In this document: one piece after another, positions 1 through 12,615 of the stretch
Layout: each line of letters starts with the position of its first letter
How positions within the stretch are numbered: the stretch's first letter is position 1
Assembly (NCBI RefSeq): GCF_004664715.2
Contig: NC_051071.1
Location: 86,876,936 to 86,940,935, forward strand
DNA length: 64,000 nt
Direction: 5' to 3'
Source of the DNA: Peromyscus leucopus
Lineage: Eukaryota; Chordata; Mammalia; Rodentia; Cricetidae
Position numbers and translations under genes: made by a program
Notes under the pieces: generated by a model
The model's input: only the letters and a program-made list of their open reading frames with translations
Told to the model about the DNA's origin: nothing
Database searches by the model: none

Positions 1-578
1 GCTGTTGGTCTGCTCGCTGCTGGCTTCCCTGTCAGCTGACTTCATGGCCAGGACTCCTGAACTCTGAAAGTCCACTGTTGCAAATGCGTTGCCTCCCAAA
101 GAGGGAAGAGATTCTCTTCATTCCCTGGGAGAAAGCAAATGACCAGCCACGGTCCTCTTTCGGAGGGTCACAAGCTAAAGCTCTTGCCAACCTCTTCCTT
201 TTGCCCTTCGGTGCTTCTGTTTTATGATCACAGCACCCTCTTCACAATGCATTAACTTTTGAGGTCTCTTGTATTTCGTGGAGTGTCATACGAGTTACAT
301 ATTCCCATCTTCTTGTCACAGGCTCTAACATACATATGCATGACGATAGCCAGCCAACAAATTCCTATTAGAGAGTCAATTATCCAGTATAACTTTATGC
401 ACTCATAACTACGGGTGCATTTGGGGGCTTACAGGATGAATATTTCAGTGTTGCTGGCTTGAAGAAGCTTATGGTAAGCTTGCTGAGACAGAAGCTAAAT
501 TTGTGAGAATGGACTGGTCTTGTGAAAAGCAGGAACTACTCCATGCCAACAGTTGAGAAAAACTCCCAGGAGGAGAAG

Positions 579-635
<57 letters not shown>

Positions 636-1736
636 TGGGTGTGGATTATGATTCAGTAAGAACCTCTGTGTGCTCACATGAAGTCATCTTCTTGAATATT
701 GCCTCTGTTTTATTTTGTAATATAGTTCCATTCTCTCCAGGTAGAACATAACAGAATTCTCTCCTCATAGTTACTTTAGTATAGCATAATTTTACTCTCA
801 AAATGTTATATTAAATAGCAAGACAAATAAAATGTTAATAAATAACAAGAGAATACAACACTGTACTGAAGCATGGTTGTTAGCCCATGGTAGTACCCAT
901 GAGGGGTGGGGAAGAGAGGGATTCCACATGGTGTATTGAGAGACCTATAAATCATGATGACATATAAATCCAAATCCTGCCTTTTGTTCTTATGGCCTCA
1001 TAAAAAGTAAAACTTACCTTAATGAAAGATATTAGGAAAATAAAAAAGATATAATTTGAATTAAAATCTGGACATACTACAGCAGCTTCTAGTCTATTGT
1101 TAGGCCGGATGCTTCTCCAGTCTCCTCCATCCATCTCTATCTCACTCCCTACCCACATCTGGATACACAGTTCATCCTAGATTTCAGCCTCCAAGAACCT
1201 GTCAACATAAACATATCTTCGAGGTGGAGACAGCAACTGATAAAAAAATCAAGTCCTTTCTTCCTTTAAGCCTTCTCAGCAGGTCCAGACACAAAGAAAC
1301 ACTTCCTTCAAATTTCCCTGTGAAGGTCTTGCCGATTTCTATAATGATGTATACACTGAGGATGAAATGTTCTTTATTACTTCCTGGGCTGAATCCTCAG
1401 TCCTGCCTCTTCAAACAACTTACAAAAACTTCAAAACATATACTTGAGGGATCTTAGTTACCACAATACATGTAATACATGATAAAAAATGTCTGCTTAT
1501 TGCCATTTGTATATGGGAACAATGATGCTGGAATTTCATGGCAGACAGCATAGTCTTCACTGACAACATTTTTATTTTCTTTTTAAAGATGAGTTGCTGC
1601 TGAACATCTTCCCACATAGACTGCATGATCATTGCCCCTAGCCTGATCAGAAAAACCATCTCTGCCACAATAGTCCTCTACCTTCAGACAGCTTGTCTAG
1701 GCTCACTCTGAGAGCTTCACAGCAAAAATGAGAGAA
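1..1736. other. Unassigned, mostly unique DNA
   Basis: No gene or interspersed repeat is recognised apart from the GT run at 582-633, listed separately. The sequence is A+T-rich in 700-1080. Open frames are short, have no family motif, and the longest overlaps the GT run. Confidence 0.6.
582..633. repeat. (GT)n microsatellite
   Basis: About 26 uninterrupted GT units. Read on the minus strand they give a spurious poly-His/Thr open frame. Confidence 0.97.
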
Positions 1737-2216
1737 TCTATTGGTCAGATTTCTGTTGCTGGGACAAGGCACCTGGGAAAATCAATGCAAAGGACAGATT
1801 GTTTCATCGTGGCTCAAATTCAGGGGTTACACTCCATGGTTCATGGTTCTGCCATCTCTAGCTTGTGCTGAGGCAAAGCCTCTTGGCAGCAAGTGCACAG
1901 CTGAGCAAAGCTGTTCACCTCATGGCAGCCAAAAAATAAAGAGACCCCAAGGAAGGGGCCAAGGGCAAGAAAAGCCTTTCTAAGACAGATTCTCAGCTGA
2001 CTTACTTCCCCTCACTAGGCTCCATGCTGTAAAATTACTGTAGGAATTACTCAGGAATACCATCAAATGGCAAATCTGTCACAGTGTCAGCCCTCTAATG
2101 AGGTCACATCCCTCACAATCCAGTCCCTTTGCTAATGCTCTACCTGGGAGCATTATCCTGGGGACTGGGCCTCCAACACATGAGCCTTTGAGGGACATTT
2201 CAAATGCAGGCCATAG
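1737..2216 (-). mobile_element. MaLR-type LTR, old, minus strand
   Basis: The left end resembles the reverse complement of a MaLR LTR 3' end (a 'cagatttctgttgctgggac' block). The right half has the typical 'aatgaggtcacatccctcac' and 'ggactgggcctccaacacat' blocks, ending in 'tttcaaatgcaggccataga'. The copy is diverged and no target-site duplication is clear. This is an LTR fragment of the ERVL-MaLR group (MT/ORR1/MLT1 relatives). The subfamily is not resolved. Confidence 0.6.
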
Positions 2217-2929
2217 AGAGAACTCTTCTTTCCTCTACAGTTGGTATTAGACATCTGTCCTGCCTCCTTATTCCTCCCTTCTGTGGTGTCATATACTCCT
2301 TGGTGTCTGGCTCTCTGGGGCATTTGTACCTCAGGCATCTGGTTGTCGGAGCAGCTGTTGGACTCCCCTGGGTGCTGGCTGTGTGCATGGACTTTGACCC
2401 TCTTGCCACATCTGCTCCCGGATGTTTACTCACCACGATGTAGCCTCACAAGCTGCCCACCTTCCTGTTCACACAGAGGCTACTTCCTGGTCCCTAAACT
2501 CTAGTCCTCCATCTACTTTCTCTCACGAGCGCAGTAAACAAGTTGTTTCTAGGTGACTGGGCATCAGAATCGTCCTCTGTGTGGCACGCCTGAGTTGTAT
2601 ATTTATAGCTGTCTTGCTGTGGTTATTCTCTGTGGTGCTTCATCGGATTCCCGGTGCAAATCTCAGATTTTATACAGCTATTCAAAGACCTTGAAATGAG
2701 ATGATCTTTATTTTAATCTGAAAAGAAACAACTGACTGTTACTCAAAAGCTTAGTGGTGATAAAAAAAAAAGAAGAAAAAAAGTATCAAAGAAGTTCCTG
2801 AAGACGGTGGAAGCAAAGCACCATGTGGTTGGTGCCCAGGGGCAGCCAGACCCCAGTGTGGGGAAAAGGCTGTGGCTTTAATACCTGTTGGTAAAAAGAC
2901 TTTTGAAGGTTAGGAAGAAGCATGGACCA
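2217..2929. other. Unassigned, unique DNA
   Basis: No gene or known repeat recognised. Overlapping short frames at 2153-2504 on both strands share the same bases and none shows a recognisable domain. Confidence 0.5.
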
Positions 2930-3090
2930 GTACACATTGGGGAATTAGGCTTAGATCCTCTTCCTGAGATCTCCCTCTAGGAGACCTTGGATGTGACATT
3001 CAGCATCTTTGAAGATTGCTTCTGCTAGCTTCATAATGTTGGCAAAACAACAAAGATAACACATATGAAGGCCTTGAATGATCACGTCCA
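2930..3090 (+). repeat. MIR-like SINE, old
   Basis: The order of blocks follows the MIR consensus: a 'gaccttgg' segment (2982-2991), a diverged 'ctcataatgttg' segment, and an 'aaagataacacatatgaagg' segment near the 3' end. The copy is heavily diverged, as expected of a mammal-wide SINE. Confidence 0.5.
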
Positions 3091-4300
3091 CCCAAGCAGT
3101 TATGCAGCAAACACTAAGGAGCCATATCCTCTGGAATCAGACCACGTGTTCTGCCCATCACCACCGTCGTCATTGTCCTGAATACCAACTACATTGCATC
3201 AGGCTTTTCAACACTCCAGTATGTTAACAAGGAGGACAAAGAACGCCTCTTAGAAATGAAGATCAAATTCTGTGCTATGGACGCTATGCCTGATTTTATT
3301 CGTCAAGGGTAGCTAAACCATGATGCTGTCTGGGATGTTCAGGGAACCATTTCTTTCTACTCACCATTCATCCTTATTTTCCAGAAAAGCATTTTGGGTT
3401 CTCTAGCCTGTTTTTGAGTGTACAGTAGAAAGCAGATTTTCCAGGTAGAAGGCAGAGTAAAGTCATGTAAGAACTGAGTGGTGAATAGTTGCTCATTTTC
3501 CATGCTGAGTGGGTAGAGGATAGGGAACTACCAAATGATCACCGGGTCTTACCAAGCAAGAGCCAGTAGACCCAGAGCACACACGCTGTGTGGCTGACAG
3601 ACATACAGGTTAGCCCATCAGTGCCTTGGTTCCCAAGCAGCTCCTGGGCTGGCCAGGCAGGCATACACTTACCCTAGGATCGGCCATTGTTGAGAGAGAC
3701 TCTGTGTGTGACTTATGTACTCTTGTCTCTTTTCCCTTTAGTGCCTCTCCTTCATCAGCTCTGCTTCTCCACGTCAGGCAATTCTTTCTGGAACAGAACC
3801 AGAAGCTGTCTCTGAATTTTATTTGCCCCTGATTATCCCTGAATCTTGGACTTATTCATCCTTATATTTCTGCTAATCCGAGACACAGCCTTGGGAACCC
3901 AGTTTCTGGTGCTCTGGTTATTGTTTTCCTTGTCCCAGCCTTGTTCTAAGGCCATCAAGCATCTTAGATTAGAGACACAAAGGAGAGGAAAAAGACACAA
4001 GGGTGGTATCCCACCCCATAAGTTTAACATACTCATTCGTATTCAGGGGCCTCATCATCACATGACAATATTTACAGAGGCTGGATCATATTCATCTTCA
4101 GGGCAATACAAACTGTAGAAATACTACTCTCTTCTAGGCTCGCTGTAGACTTTGTTTCCTGCTGGCTCTTGGGTATCTCCTTTTTATTCTAACCATGAAC
4201 AACTTTTTCTTTCCACAAGATTTATCTTCTCCGTTGTTGACTGTGACAAAATGCAATCTCTGTGGTTTTGGCCTTCATTCTCTGTCACTGAAATTAGTTG
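3091..4300. other. Unassigned, unique DNA
   Basis: A 64-codon open stretch lies at 3118-3312 on the plus strand but has no start codon that would include most of it and no motif I recognise. The remainder has no recognised repeat or gene. Confidence 0.5.
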
Positions 4301-4302
4301 AT

Positions 4303-4304
<2 letters not shown>

Positions 4305-4347
<43 letters not shown>

Positions 4348-4365
4348 TTTTTTTTTTTTTTTTTT
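4305..4365. repeat. (CT)n followed by a T run
   Basis: CT repeat at 4305-4342, then 22 T at 4344-4365. The T run before 'agagacc' could be the tail of a lost minus-strand SINE, but the body is not recognisable. Confidence 0.95.
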
Positions 4366-4908
4366 AGAGACCATGAGAAATAGGTAAGGAAAAACTATTT
4401 TTCCAGCTTCATTCTGGTCTTCTCACTGTTTGGTCTCAGGAAAGAGTGTATACTGTAATCCTAACGAGTGACTTACCTCTGTAATTATACTCTTGGGTCT
4501 TAAATTGGGAACTATATTCCCACCCATCATTCACACCAGGATATGGATACATAAAAGACTATAATGAGCCTCATCTTCAGAGAGAATTAGTCAGGTTTTA
4601 CAGGGAAAGCCATTCTGGGCATTCTGTCCTGGTAGTCAGCAGTATTCCGGCATAAGAGCAGCAGTTTGTGTGAGAGGCAACCGCCACCTCCAGAAACCCT
4701 TCCCTCTCTGTGTTAAATGGAGATTTTTTTTTAGAATGATGTATGAAACAGGGCCGAGTGACAGAGAAAAGGTAAAATGAAACTAGATGAATTCCAAGGA
4801 TAAGATAGAAAATTCAGTTAGTGATTTGTTTAGACAGCCATTTAAACAAAAAAAGTTGGATGCAAGTTACTAGTGTATATCCATTAGGAACTACCTAGTC
4901 AACTAGGG
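4366..4908. other. Unassigned, unique DNA
   Basis: A+T-rich sequence with no gene or repeat that I recognise. Confidence 0.5.
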
Positions 4909-4960
4909 ATTGTGGTGGCTAGTTTTAATTGTCAACTTGACACAATCTAGAATGACCAGT
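4909..4960 (+). mobile_element. Fragment of a MaLR-type LTR 5' end
   Basis: The block 'ttttaattgtcaacttgaca' with the following 'caatctagaat' matches the start of the same LTR type seen at 42719-43090. Homology is lost after about 4960, so only the first ~50 bp remain. Confidence 0.5.
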
Positions 4961-6011
4961 GGAAAAATGAAGAACAAAAGAAATCGCCACATGATATGTT
5001 TAGAAAAAAAGGCTTTGCTTGCTGGGGACAGTTTCTGGGAGATACCTGCACTGATGACATTTTTTGCAGTGTTTATATTCACTCCTTCTTGATATCACCC
5101 TCTATGCCACCATGAAAGGCTTATGAAGATTTTGGTATATGCAGTTTCAAACCTTCACAGCATTCATTCACAGAGGAAAATCCAGATTCTATTGTTCATT
5201 GAACTGAGATCTTAGCTCTTCTTTCTTAAATGATCTCCTTGTTCCAAAGGATTGCAAATACTTGCCATCCATGAATATATTACAAAATTCTTGACCCTAT
5301 CTATTTGTATTATGTAAACAATGTATGCATTATTCATACCATGGCTCTTGGTTGCTGTATTATGAAGTTGGCAGCAGCAGGGGGGTAGTTAAAACCCACT
5401 TTGAACATAAAAATATTGAAGGTTTCTAACAAAAGGCTAGTTGGTTAAAAAACAGTCATTACTGGAATTTAATAACATAGTTTGTTCAGTATCAGTATAG
5501 CAATTTTAAAAAGAGAGGAAGGAAAAGGTCTAAGCCTCTAAATTCTGCATTGAAAGAGCCAAGGTTAGAATAAGAGTGTAGCATAGCTTGTTTATTAGCA
5601 TTGTTAAAAATAATGATCAAGTTAATTAAAATTGAATTATGGTGGAACCATCTAGAAAGATTAATGGCAGCCATTTTAATGAGTTCCATTAATGGTAGCA
5701 ATAATGATTAAGTTATTTTGAAACAAGCTCAATAGCTTTTTTTCCTTATAAGAAATCTCTTATGCACATTTCTCTCATGTCCCTGTTGGCAAATTCATAG
5801 TAAGAGGATATTTCAACTGTAGAAATTGCTGTGACCGTGACTGCTCCACAGTGAACTGTAATGAGTTAGTGCTGATCATGATCGTTAGAGAACAGTTAAA
5901 ATGGAAGATGCTGCCCCCCAGCATTCTTCTACCTCCGGAGCACAATGCCAGCTCAGAGAAGAGGTGGGTTATAAGACAAAAGCCCAATGTCTTCCTCAAC
6001 TTGGGGGGACT
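4961..6011. other. Unassigned, A+T-rich DNA
   Basis: No gene or repeat recognised. Overlapping frames at 5775-6063 on opposite strands have no motif and look like chance open frames. Confidence 0.5.
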
Positions 6012-6123
6012 CTTAAGTGTTTGCTTGTTTGATTGTTTTTGGAAGCCGAGTATTGCTATTTAGCCTCAATTGGCCCCAATGTCTCCATCCTCCTGCCTCA
6101 GCCTCCAGAGTGCTGGAAAGAGA
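6012..6123 (-). repeat. Old B1-like SINE
   Basis: The minus-strand B1 layout is recognisable by the 'ctcctgcctcagcctccaga' and 'gtgctgg' blocks near 6092-6116, with a T-rich left end. It is diverged and shortened. Confidence 0.5.
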
Positions 6124-7519
6124 ACTAGTTTCATGTCAAAATATTTAAAAGAACCTTTACATATGAGTCATATCAATTCCACTGATTGATAAGACATAAA
6201 AGGATTCAGAAACTCTGTGAATTCAACAGTAATTTGCCTTTTAGTCAATTTAGTTGTTCTCAGACAAAGCTGCTGTGTGGTCCTTCCTCTTTCCTGTTTC
6301 CTCAGGTCAGGTCCACAGGAACAGGAGGGGAAATCACGGGTCTTATTATGTGCAGCTTCTTCTTTGGGTGTCTGTCTAATAACTGGGAGATAACAGCGTG
6401 GGTCTCTCCAATGTTATCAACTCCTCTGACATCATTGTTCTCTTTCCAGGAGAAAGAGAGCATGTATGCTGATTTATCCTTACTAAAGTTGTAATTGGAA
6501 CACAATGAAATAGAAGGAAGAATGAATCTGGGTACATATTACTCCTCCAAGTTCTGAATACTGATGCCTTAGGTGATGAATAATTCAAAAGCTCTTCATA
6601 TAGTAAATAACTTTTGACTTCTTTAAGCTCAGGGATGACCAATGGTGTTATAGCAAACACCACAAAATATAGACCACAAATTAATCTTATTTATTGTAGT
6701 ATATTAAATAACTAGTTCTATTTCATTTTAAAATTTCATGACTACTGAAGAAAACCATACAAAATTCTTTAATTCACTCATTTTAGTGATCAAATGTAAA
6801 TTTCTTAAAGGGACAGATGATATGAAAATTGACTTCACACTGCTGACAGTCTTGCATTTTAGAGATGACAAGAGATTTTGGCTGGATTAAGGGAATTATC
6901 CATGTCCACAACAATTAGTTGCTTTTTGAATTTTCTTATTCTTTCAATATTCTTTCTTTTGAAACTGATGGCTTTGGCCTTAACTGTATCCCCCTACCTG
7001 AACTCTCAGGTCCTGTAGGACACTTGATACTTGAATATCTGTAACAACTTTAAGGAATTTAGACAGTGATTTAGACAAAATTACCTTACTCAGATGTTTG
7101 TGAAGGCTTTGATTGCAAACTTTAGGCGTGGCTCTGGGTAACCAATGGGATCAATGAAAATCACAGTCCTCCCTGGGCTTTCAGAATCTCATTTCCTGTC
7201 CTTGGGAGCTATGGATACATCCCCAACACAGATTTTAGTTCTACTCTTCATTCTCTGACCTCATAGCTTTATTTTGTCCCAGAGGTGACCCGACAAGTGC
7301 CCATTGGACCCCACCTTGCTATTTCTACTGACACTGGTGCCATGCTGAACACTGCACCATCCCCACCCCAGCTAGGAGGGGTTTGCTCCAGACCTATCTT
7401 AAATTATTTTGCTGGGCTGTCTCTTTTGTTTGGTTTGGTTATTGATTTCTTCATAAACTTGGAAAATATTTCTACGATGTGGTTGCCAGAGAACACTGGA
7501 GTGAAATAAGAGAGTTCCC
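6124..7519. other. Unassigned, unique DNA
   Basis: No gene recognised. Opposite-strand frames at 6186-6663 overlap one another and carry no convincing domain. Confidence 0.5.
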
Positions 7520-8340
7520 TCCAAAGTATCCTTAAAAAAAAGTTTTTTTTTTTTAATTTATTCTTTGTTTTCTACATCATCTATCTTGATTCTGTTCATT
7601 TCCCCATCCCTTTGTATTGCCCTCTGCCCTTGAAAACCTCCCTCCCCACACAATAAAATAAAATTTAAGAGGGGGAAAAAAGGAAAAATCTCATCATGAA
7701 AGCCGTAGTGTGACACAGTGTGACACACAGTAAACCCCTTCATCCATGTATCTTTCCTTGCAAGTGTTCATTGCAAAGCGTCATTGGTCTGGTTCAAGGT
7801 CTCTGGTTTCTGCTACACTATCAATGCTGGGCCCTTACTGGGACTCTTGCTGCTCCCCTGTGTCATGGAGATGCTGCAGCTTTGGGTCTGTAGGACCAGC
7901 CCCTTCACGTCCTTCTGTAAATCATAGATGGGCTGGATGTTGGGCTGGCCAACTCATAACCCTGGTTCCTGGGCCTGGGGGGTCGCAGGGTTGGTCAGCC
8001 TGCTAGCTCTCCCCCGTGCTCACAACCAGGGTGAGCTCTCCAGCACAGCCTTGGTGAGTTCACCACTTGCAGCAATGAGCAAGGGGCGGGGCCAGTTCTC
8101 TGGCTTTCATGCTTTCAGGGTCTGCTCTCCTACACCTGGACCATCAGGGCCAGCTCTACTATGCTGCTCAGGTGAGGTGCAAGGGCCACTTTCTTGAGTG
8201 CTGCAGCAGAGCATCCTTGAACATCCATCAGTGCCTCAGGCTGAAGTCCTGGTACTTTGATTTCCATCTCTGGGGATTCCATTACTGTCATTTACAAGCC
8301 TCTTTCCCAAGATTTCCTTGAAGTAAATGCACAAGGACAA
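7520..8340 (-). mobile_element. LINE-1 non-coding segment, rodent Lx-like, minus strand
   Basis: A run beginning 'tctacatcatctatcttgat' and continuing through 'gttcattgcaaagcgtcatt' and 'catggagatgctgcagcttt' resembles untranslated sequence of old rodent L1 (Lx-type) copies. It has no reverse transcriptase coding sequence. Short frames at 7746-8321 are products of this repeat. The L1 assignment is from memory of the repeat; an ERV origin is the alternative. Confidence 0.5.
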
Positions 8341-8734
8341 AAGCCTACCTCTGAGGACACATGGGACAGTCTGCTTAGCATTTAGAAACTCTCCTTTTGG
8401 TCACCTCATTCCAATCCCAGTTTGTCAACACACCCCTCAGTTTAGTCTTTCAACTTTACAAGATAAGCATTTTCAACCATAAGCTCCAGAAGAGAAGGAA
8501 TAGCGCTGTGGCTCTACCTTTGTTCTTGGTTCAGTAGTCCACATCTTGGGCCACCTCCTTTGATTATGGTCTTCTTGAAATATTCCTGGGAAACCTAGGA
8601 GATGATTTTAAAAATGTATCAACATTTATATATTTTTAATTGACTTTCCAGAATATTTGTTACAATGATTTTTTTTTTTTCATATATCAGGGAGCTCATG
8701 ACCTCCAGTTCTAGTCTTTAAACAGCCATCCTTT
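8341..8734. other. Unassigned DNA
   Basis: No feature recognised. A short T run lies at 8670-8680. Confidence 0.45.
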
Positions 8735-9089
8735 GTTGGGAGCCATGGGAGGGGACCAACAGCAGGCAGCATTGGAACTCATGGAACACTGCTGGCTGAT
8801 TGGCGAAGCCACGCCTGAGTGTGAGCCTTGGAGAGGCAAAGCCCTGAGGACCTCATGCTGTATTGGGCACCGTTCTGATTGTTGCCTTCATGGTCACCAC
8901 TTCTCTCACAATCTCTAGGTTGTATGAAACTCTCAGGGGGTTTATAGCCCCTCATTGGACAGTGTTACTGGTGCTTACAATAGTAGTGGTTGACTTTTTC
9001 TAAGCACTGCTGCTGGAGCAGATTAATGATTCAACCACTATCCTTAGAAAGAATTCAGACATGTAGATTGTTAGTAAGGTTAGGTTAAG

Positions 9090-9144
<55 letters not shown>

Positions 9145-9835
9145 AATGGCTTTGAGACAAAAAAATCTTGGGGAACAATTTAAAGTTTAGAAAGACACAC
9201 TTTTAGTAGTTGAACAAGGGACTCATTGAGATCACGGAACTAAACAATGGCAGCCTAGCTATTGCTGGCTGGTGTTCCTTTCTTGCTAGGATGGGTTGGT
9301 GATCAAAGGTGATGATTAATTCCTTTTACCCATTTCTGCCCTCAGCTTCCTGATATAAAAACTATTGATGAGTGATTATGTACTCTAAAGATTTAAAGTA
9401 GAGCTGACTGATTCTTTTTCATATATAAAAGTTTAGATTTGTTATTATTTAAGATTTCTTATTTACCTTTTGAGATAAATAATAAAGTGATTGATCATTT
9501 CTTTGTAACTGCAAAATGTAGCCTGCCAGCGAAAGAACTATCTGAGAAAATATTTTGCTTGTTTGCATTCTGTCAATCTATAACAAGTTGCTTGGGTATG
9601 AATGTATGTGGGTTCTTGAGAACAATTTTATTTTCACCTGTAATACATAAAATGTTTAACCATGTAAGGGGTATGGAAAACTTCCTGTTTTTTACTTGTG
9701 TTCTTTGTAATTACGCACTTGACAAATAGAATGTAACCACATTGTAATTTTTATACTGGTTGAAAGATTTTGCTGGGGTATACAAGCTGTAAGGGAAAAA
9801 ATAAAAGTTAGTTAGAAGGGAAACATCAAGAGAGG
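8735..9835 (+). mobile_element. Possible ERVK-type sequence, decayed
   Basis: The left end 'tgttgggagcc' is a common start of rodent ERVK-type LTRs. The right end has a TATA-like 'gatataaaaac' (9353-9363) and an 'aataaaagttagttagaagg' segment (9800-9820) like an LTR polyadenylation region. The middle is diverged and interrupted by a GT run, so it is uncertain that both ends belong to one element. Confidence 0.35.
9092..9141. repeat. (GT)n microsatellite
   Basis: About 25 uninterrupted GT units inside the possible ERVK-type sequence. Confidence 0.97.
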
Positions 9836-9910
9836 CAAAAGAGAAACATCTGGATAGAAGCAAGTAAAGAAATAAAGAAGAGAGATGATGGCGAGTCCCT
9901 AAAGGTGTGA

Positions 9911-9911
<1 letters not shown>

Positions 9912-9964
<53 letters not shown>
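9912..9964. repeat. (GT)n microsatellite
   Basis: About 26 GT units. The minus-strand frame across it is a poly-His/Thr artefact. Confidence 0.97.
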
Positions 9965-9965
<1 letters not shown>

Positions 9966-11369
9966 CCCTTTTCACCAGCCCCAGAGAGTTATATTTTACT
10001 CCCTCAAATAGAAAAGTCAAGTTGAGTGATTAGTCTGCTGACTCAGTGGATCCCCCTCAATCCCCGAGTTGCTGGAGGCTGGTCCTTATGGCAGCAATAA
10101 TCCTTGGATTTTCTGGTTTTTGTTTTTTGTTTTTTGTTTTTGTTTTTGTTTTTTTAAACAAGCTTATTATTATTTTATTTAGTTTTACTGCCAGATGTTA
10201 GTTTTAAGATCTGAAATGTAACACTCATTTTTAGGGCTGAACTTTTCAAGTTCCTGAATTATCTAAGCCACTATTGTTCCCCTTACTGATATTTCTACCT
10301 GCTTTTCGCTAGCCCCATTAACAGAGGAAATGGAAAGCAAAACTTGCTATTTGTGCAAAACTTGAATAAAAGATTGGATAGGATAGGACGTTCACATTAA
10401 TAACTTTAATAAGATTTAAAATTGGTCTGTATGAGGATAATAACATCCCTCTTCATAAGAGGATAACAATTGTTGTCAAGTACTTGGGTAATTCAAATAA
10501 TACATGAAAGCAACATTGGGCTGCCCCTTGCATAGGGAGATATTATCACTGTCACATTAGTGAGAAGAAGCCTGTGCTGGTGCTTGGATAGTTTTAACCC
10601 AAGACTTATCTAAACCTTTACAGCTTATGGGAGAAGGAACAGTGCAATGTGATGTCTTTCCTTTTGCAAAAAGTAAACAATAATGGACCTTTCTATAGGT
10701 TTGCTATGAGAAAAATCCTTCACTATGGGGAAGGCACTTGTAAAATTACAAGGAATGTTCCTATCATTTTATTATTTCCTTTACTTATGTATTTGAATAA
10801 GTTATACTGATCTACTTCTGGTTTTCCTTTTTTAAACTTAGCTCCTCTTAAAAAGTGCTTTGTTTAATTGATATTTATCTCAACAGTCTGTAACAATCAA
10901 ACAGGTTTTCCTTTTGGTAGTTTGATTAGGTTTATACATGACTTAAAGCAATGACCTTAGCCCAAGGTCTCATCCACAGCTGAAGCCTTGGAAACAGCGC
11001 TGGATCAAGTATTCAATCCATCTTGGCCAGGACCCGAGCCCCATGGCAGTCAGCGCCTCTCACACTTGCATCCCGACTCCATGAATCCACAGTGAACTGA
11101 GGTTCATCCTTCTCACTAGTTTTCAAATTATCTAAGAATAAACAAAGCAGGCAATACAGAGGGATGAGAAAAAATTGGAGCCAGAAAGTATATGCATTAT
11201 TTATAAAGCTTAAAATATGATAAAAAGGGAATGACTGAGGAGTGTCTGGACAGATTACAAGGATTAGAATATACTCAAATGAAACCGGGTTGCTACATGT
11301 TCTCAGTTTCATATTCATAGCTGAGTCCACAAGGGAAAAGATACATGTCTAGGGAACTGTTTGATCTTA
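9965..11369. other. Unassigned, A+T-rich DNA with a T-rich tract
   Basis: A T-rich G-interrupted tract at 10114-10156 is low complexity. No gene recognised; the frames at 11013-11330 and 11315-11683 on the minus strand have no family motif. Confidence 0.5.
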
Positions 11370-11490
11370 TGTGTGTGATTTGAATATGCATGGTGTGTGC
11401 ATATGCATGTGTGCATGTACTTGCATGTGTTTGTGTGCATGCACTTATGTGTTTGTGTGTGTGTGATTATGTGCATATATGTGTATTCAA
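11370..11490. repeat. TG/CATG-rich low-complexity tract
   Basis: Irregular tg, catg and gtgt runs, a degenerate GT microsatellite. It gives a spurious His/Thr/Cys frame on the minus strand. Confidence 0.8.
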
Positions 11491-11749
11491 ACATGCTTTT
11501 GCTGATGGATAAGTACAGAAAAGAGGCTATATGAAACCAAGATAGAAATAAAGTCTGTCTTAGAAACATTGTGACTGAATAAACACAAAGAAACTCTAGA
11601 ATAATTAGATATTTAAAAACATCACACAAGTATAAAGCAGAAATACCAGGGATCCAGCTAAAGGAAACAGGCTGTACCTGCAAGGGAGAGATTATTTCCT
11701 TAACAGAATCTGATGAGTTTCTGAATCTAGGTCTATTTATTTGTTATTT

Positions 11750-11936
11750 TATTTTATTTATGTGGATGTATGCTACATGAGCCTGTGCCCATGGAGGTAT
11801 CACAGGCATTAGATGCCCTGGAGCTGGGATTACAGTTGGTAGTGAGTGGCCAGGCAGGGCATGGGTTCTGGGAGATGGAACTCTAGTTCTCTGGAAGAGC
11901 AGCAAGTGCTCTTGACTGCTGAGTCATCTCTCTAGT
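11750..11936 (-). repeat. B3/B2-family SINE, minus strand
   Basis: Reverse complement of a B3: 'gagcctgtgcccatggaggt' followed by 'ctctggaagagcagcaagtg' and 'ctgctgagtcatctctctag', which is the complement of the tRNA-derived head. Confidence 0.85.
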
Positions 11937-12016
11937 TCTGAATCTAGGATTAAAAAGCATCAAGGAAAACAGTTTTAATTGGAATTGAAAACTGTGAGTG
12001 GAATTTGGAGTCCAGG

Positions 12017-12089
12017 CCAAAAAAACAAAAACAAAAACAAACCAACAACATCAAAAAAAAAAACCACCAAAAAATAAACAAACAAAACC
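12017..12089. repeat. A-rich low-complexity tract
   Basis: Runs of A broken by C. It abuts the L1 fragment to the right and may be a tail of a degraded plus-strand retroelement. Confidence 0.7.
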
Positions 12090-12615
12090 CTTTGTTTATT
12101 TATTTATTTATTAAAAATTTTTTCTTTCCTTCTATATACCAATCCCTGTTCCACGTCTGTCCCCTTCACCCACTTCCCTCCACCTACTCCCATCCCACCA
12201 CCATCCCCTCCTCATAGAGGGTAAGACCTCCCTTGGGTAATCAACACAAGCTGGCATACCACGTTGGGGCTGGATCTAGCCCCTCCCCCCTGCATCAAGG
12301 CTGAGTATGGCATCACACCACAGGGGATAGGCTCTAAAAAGCCAGTTCCTGTACCCAGGATCAGTCCTGGTCCCACTGCCAGAGGACCCACAAACACATC
12401 AAGCCACACAACTTTCGCCCACATTCAGAAGGCCTAGTGCAGTCCCATGCAGGCTCCCCAGCTGTCAGTCCAGAGTCCATGAGCTCCCACTAGCTTGGGT
12501 CAGCTATCTCTGTGTTTTTCCCCATCATGATTCTGATCCCCCTTGCTCTTATAATCCTTCCTCTCTCTCTCCAACTGAACTCCAGGATCTTGGCAAAGTA
12601 CTTGGCTTTTTAACA
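12090..12615 (-). mobile_element. LINE-1 3' untranslated fragment, minus strand
   Basis: Contains a succession I recognise from old rodent L1: 'agggtaagacctcccttggg', 'gcatcaaggctgagtatggc', 'gcctagtgcagtcccatgca' and 'ccatgagctcccactagctt'. It holds no coding sequence of the L1 proteins. The 5' and 3' limits are approximate. Confidence 0.65.

Noticed and set aside
3118..3312. 64-codon open stretch just right of a MIR, with a plausible-looking hydrophilic C-terminal part
   Set aside because: No upstream start, no match I can name and no splice or poly(A) evidence; a BLASTP of this frame would settle it.
6186..6505. Frame ending in a SxYxxL-type (ITIM-like) motif next to a 'tttccag' acceptor-like site
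   Set aside because: The motif is short and common by chance, no transmembrane or lectin domain precedes it, and there is no GT donor in the right place.
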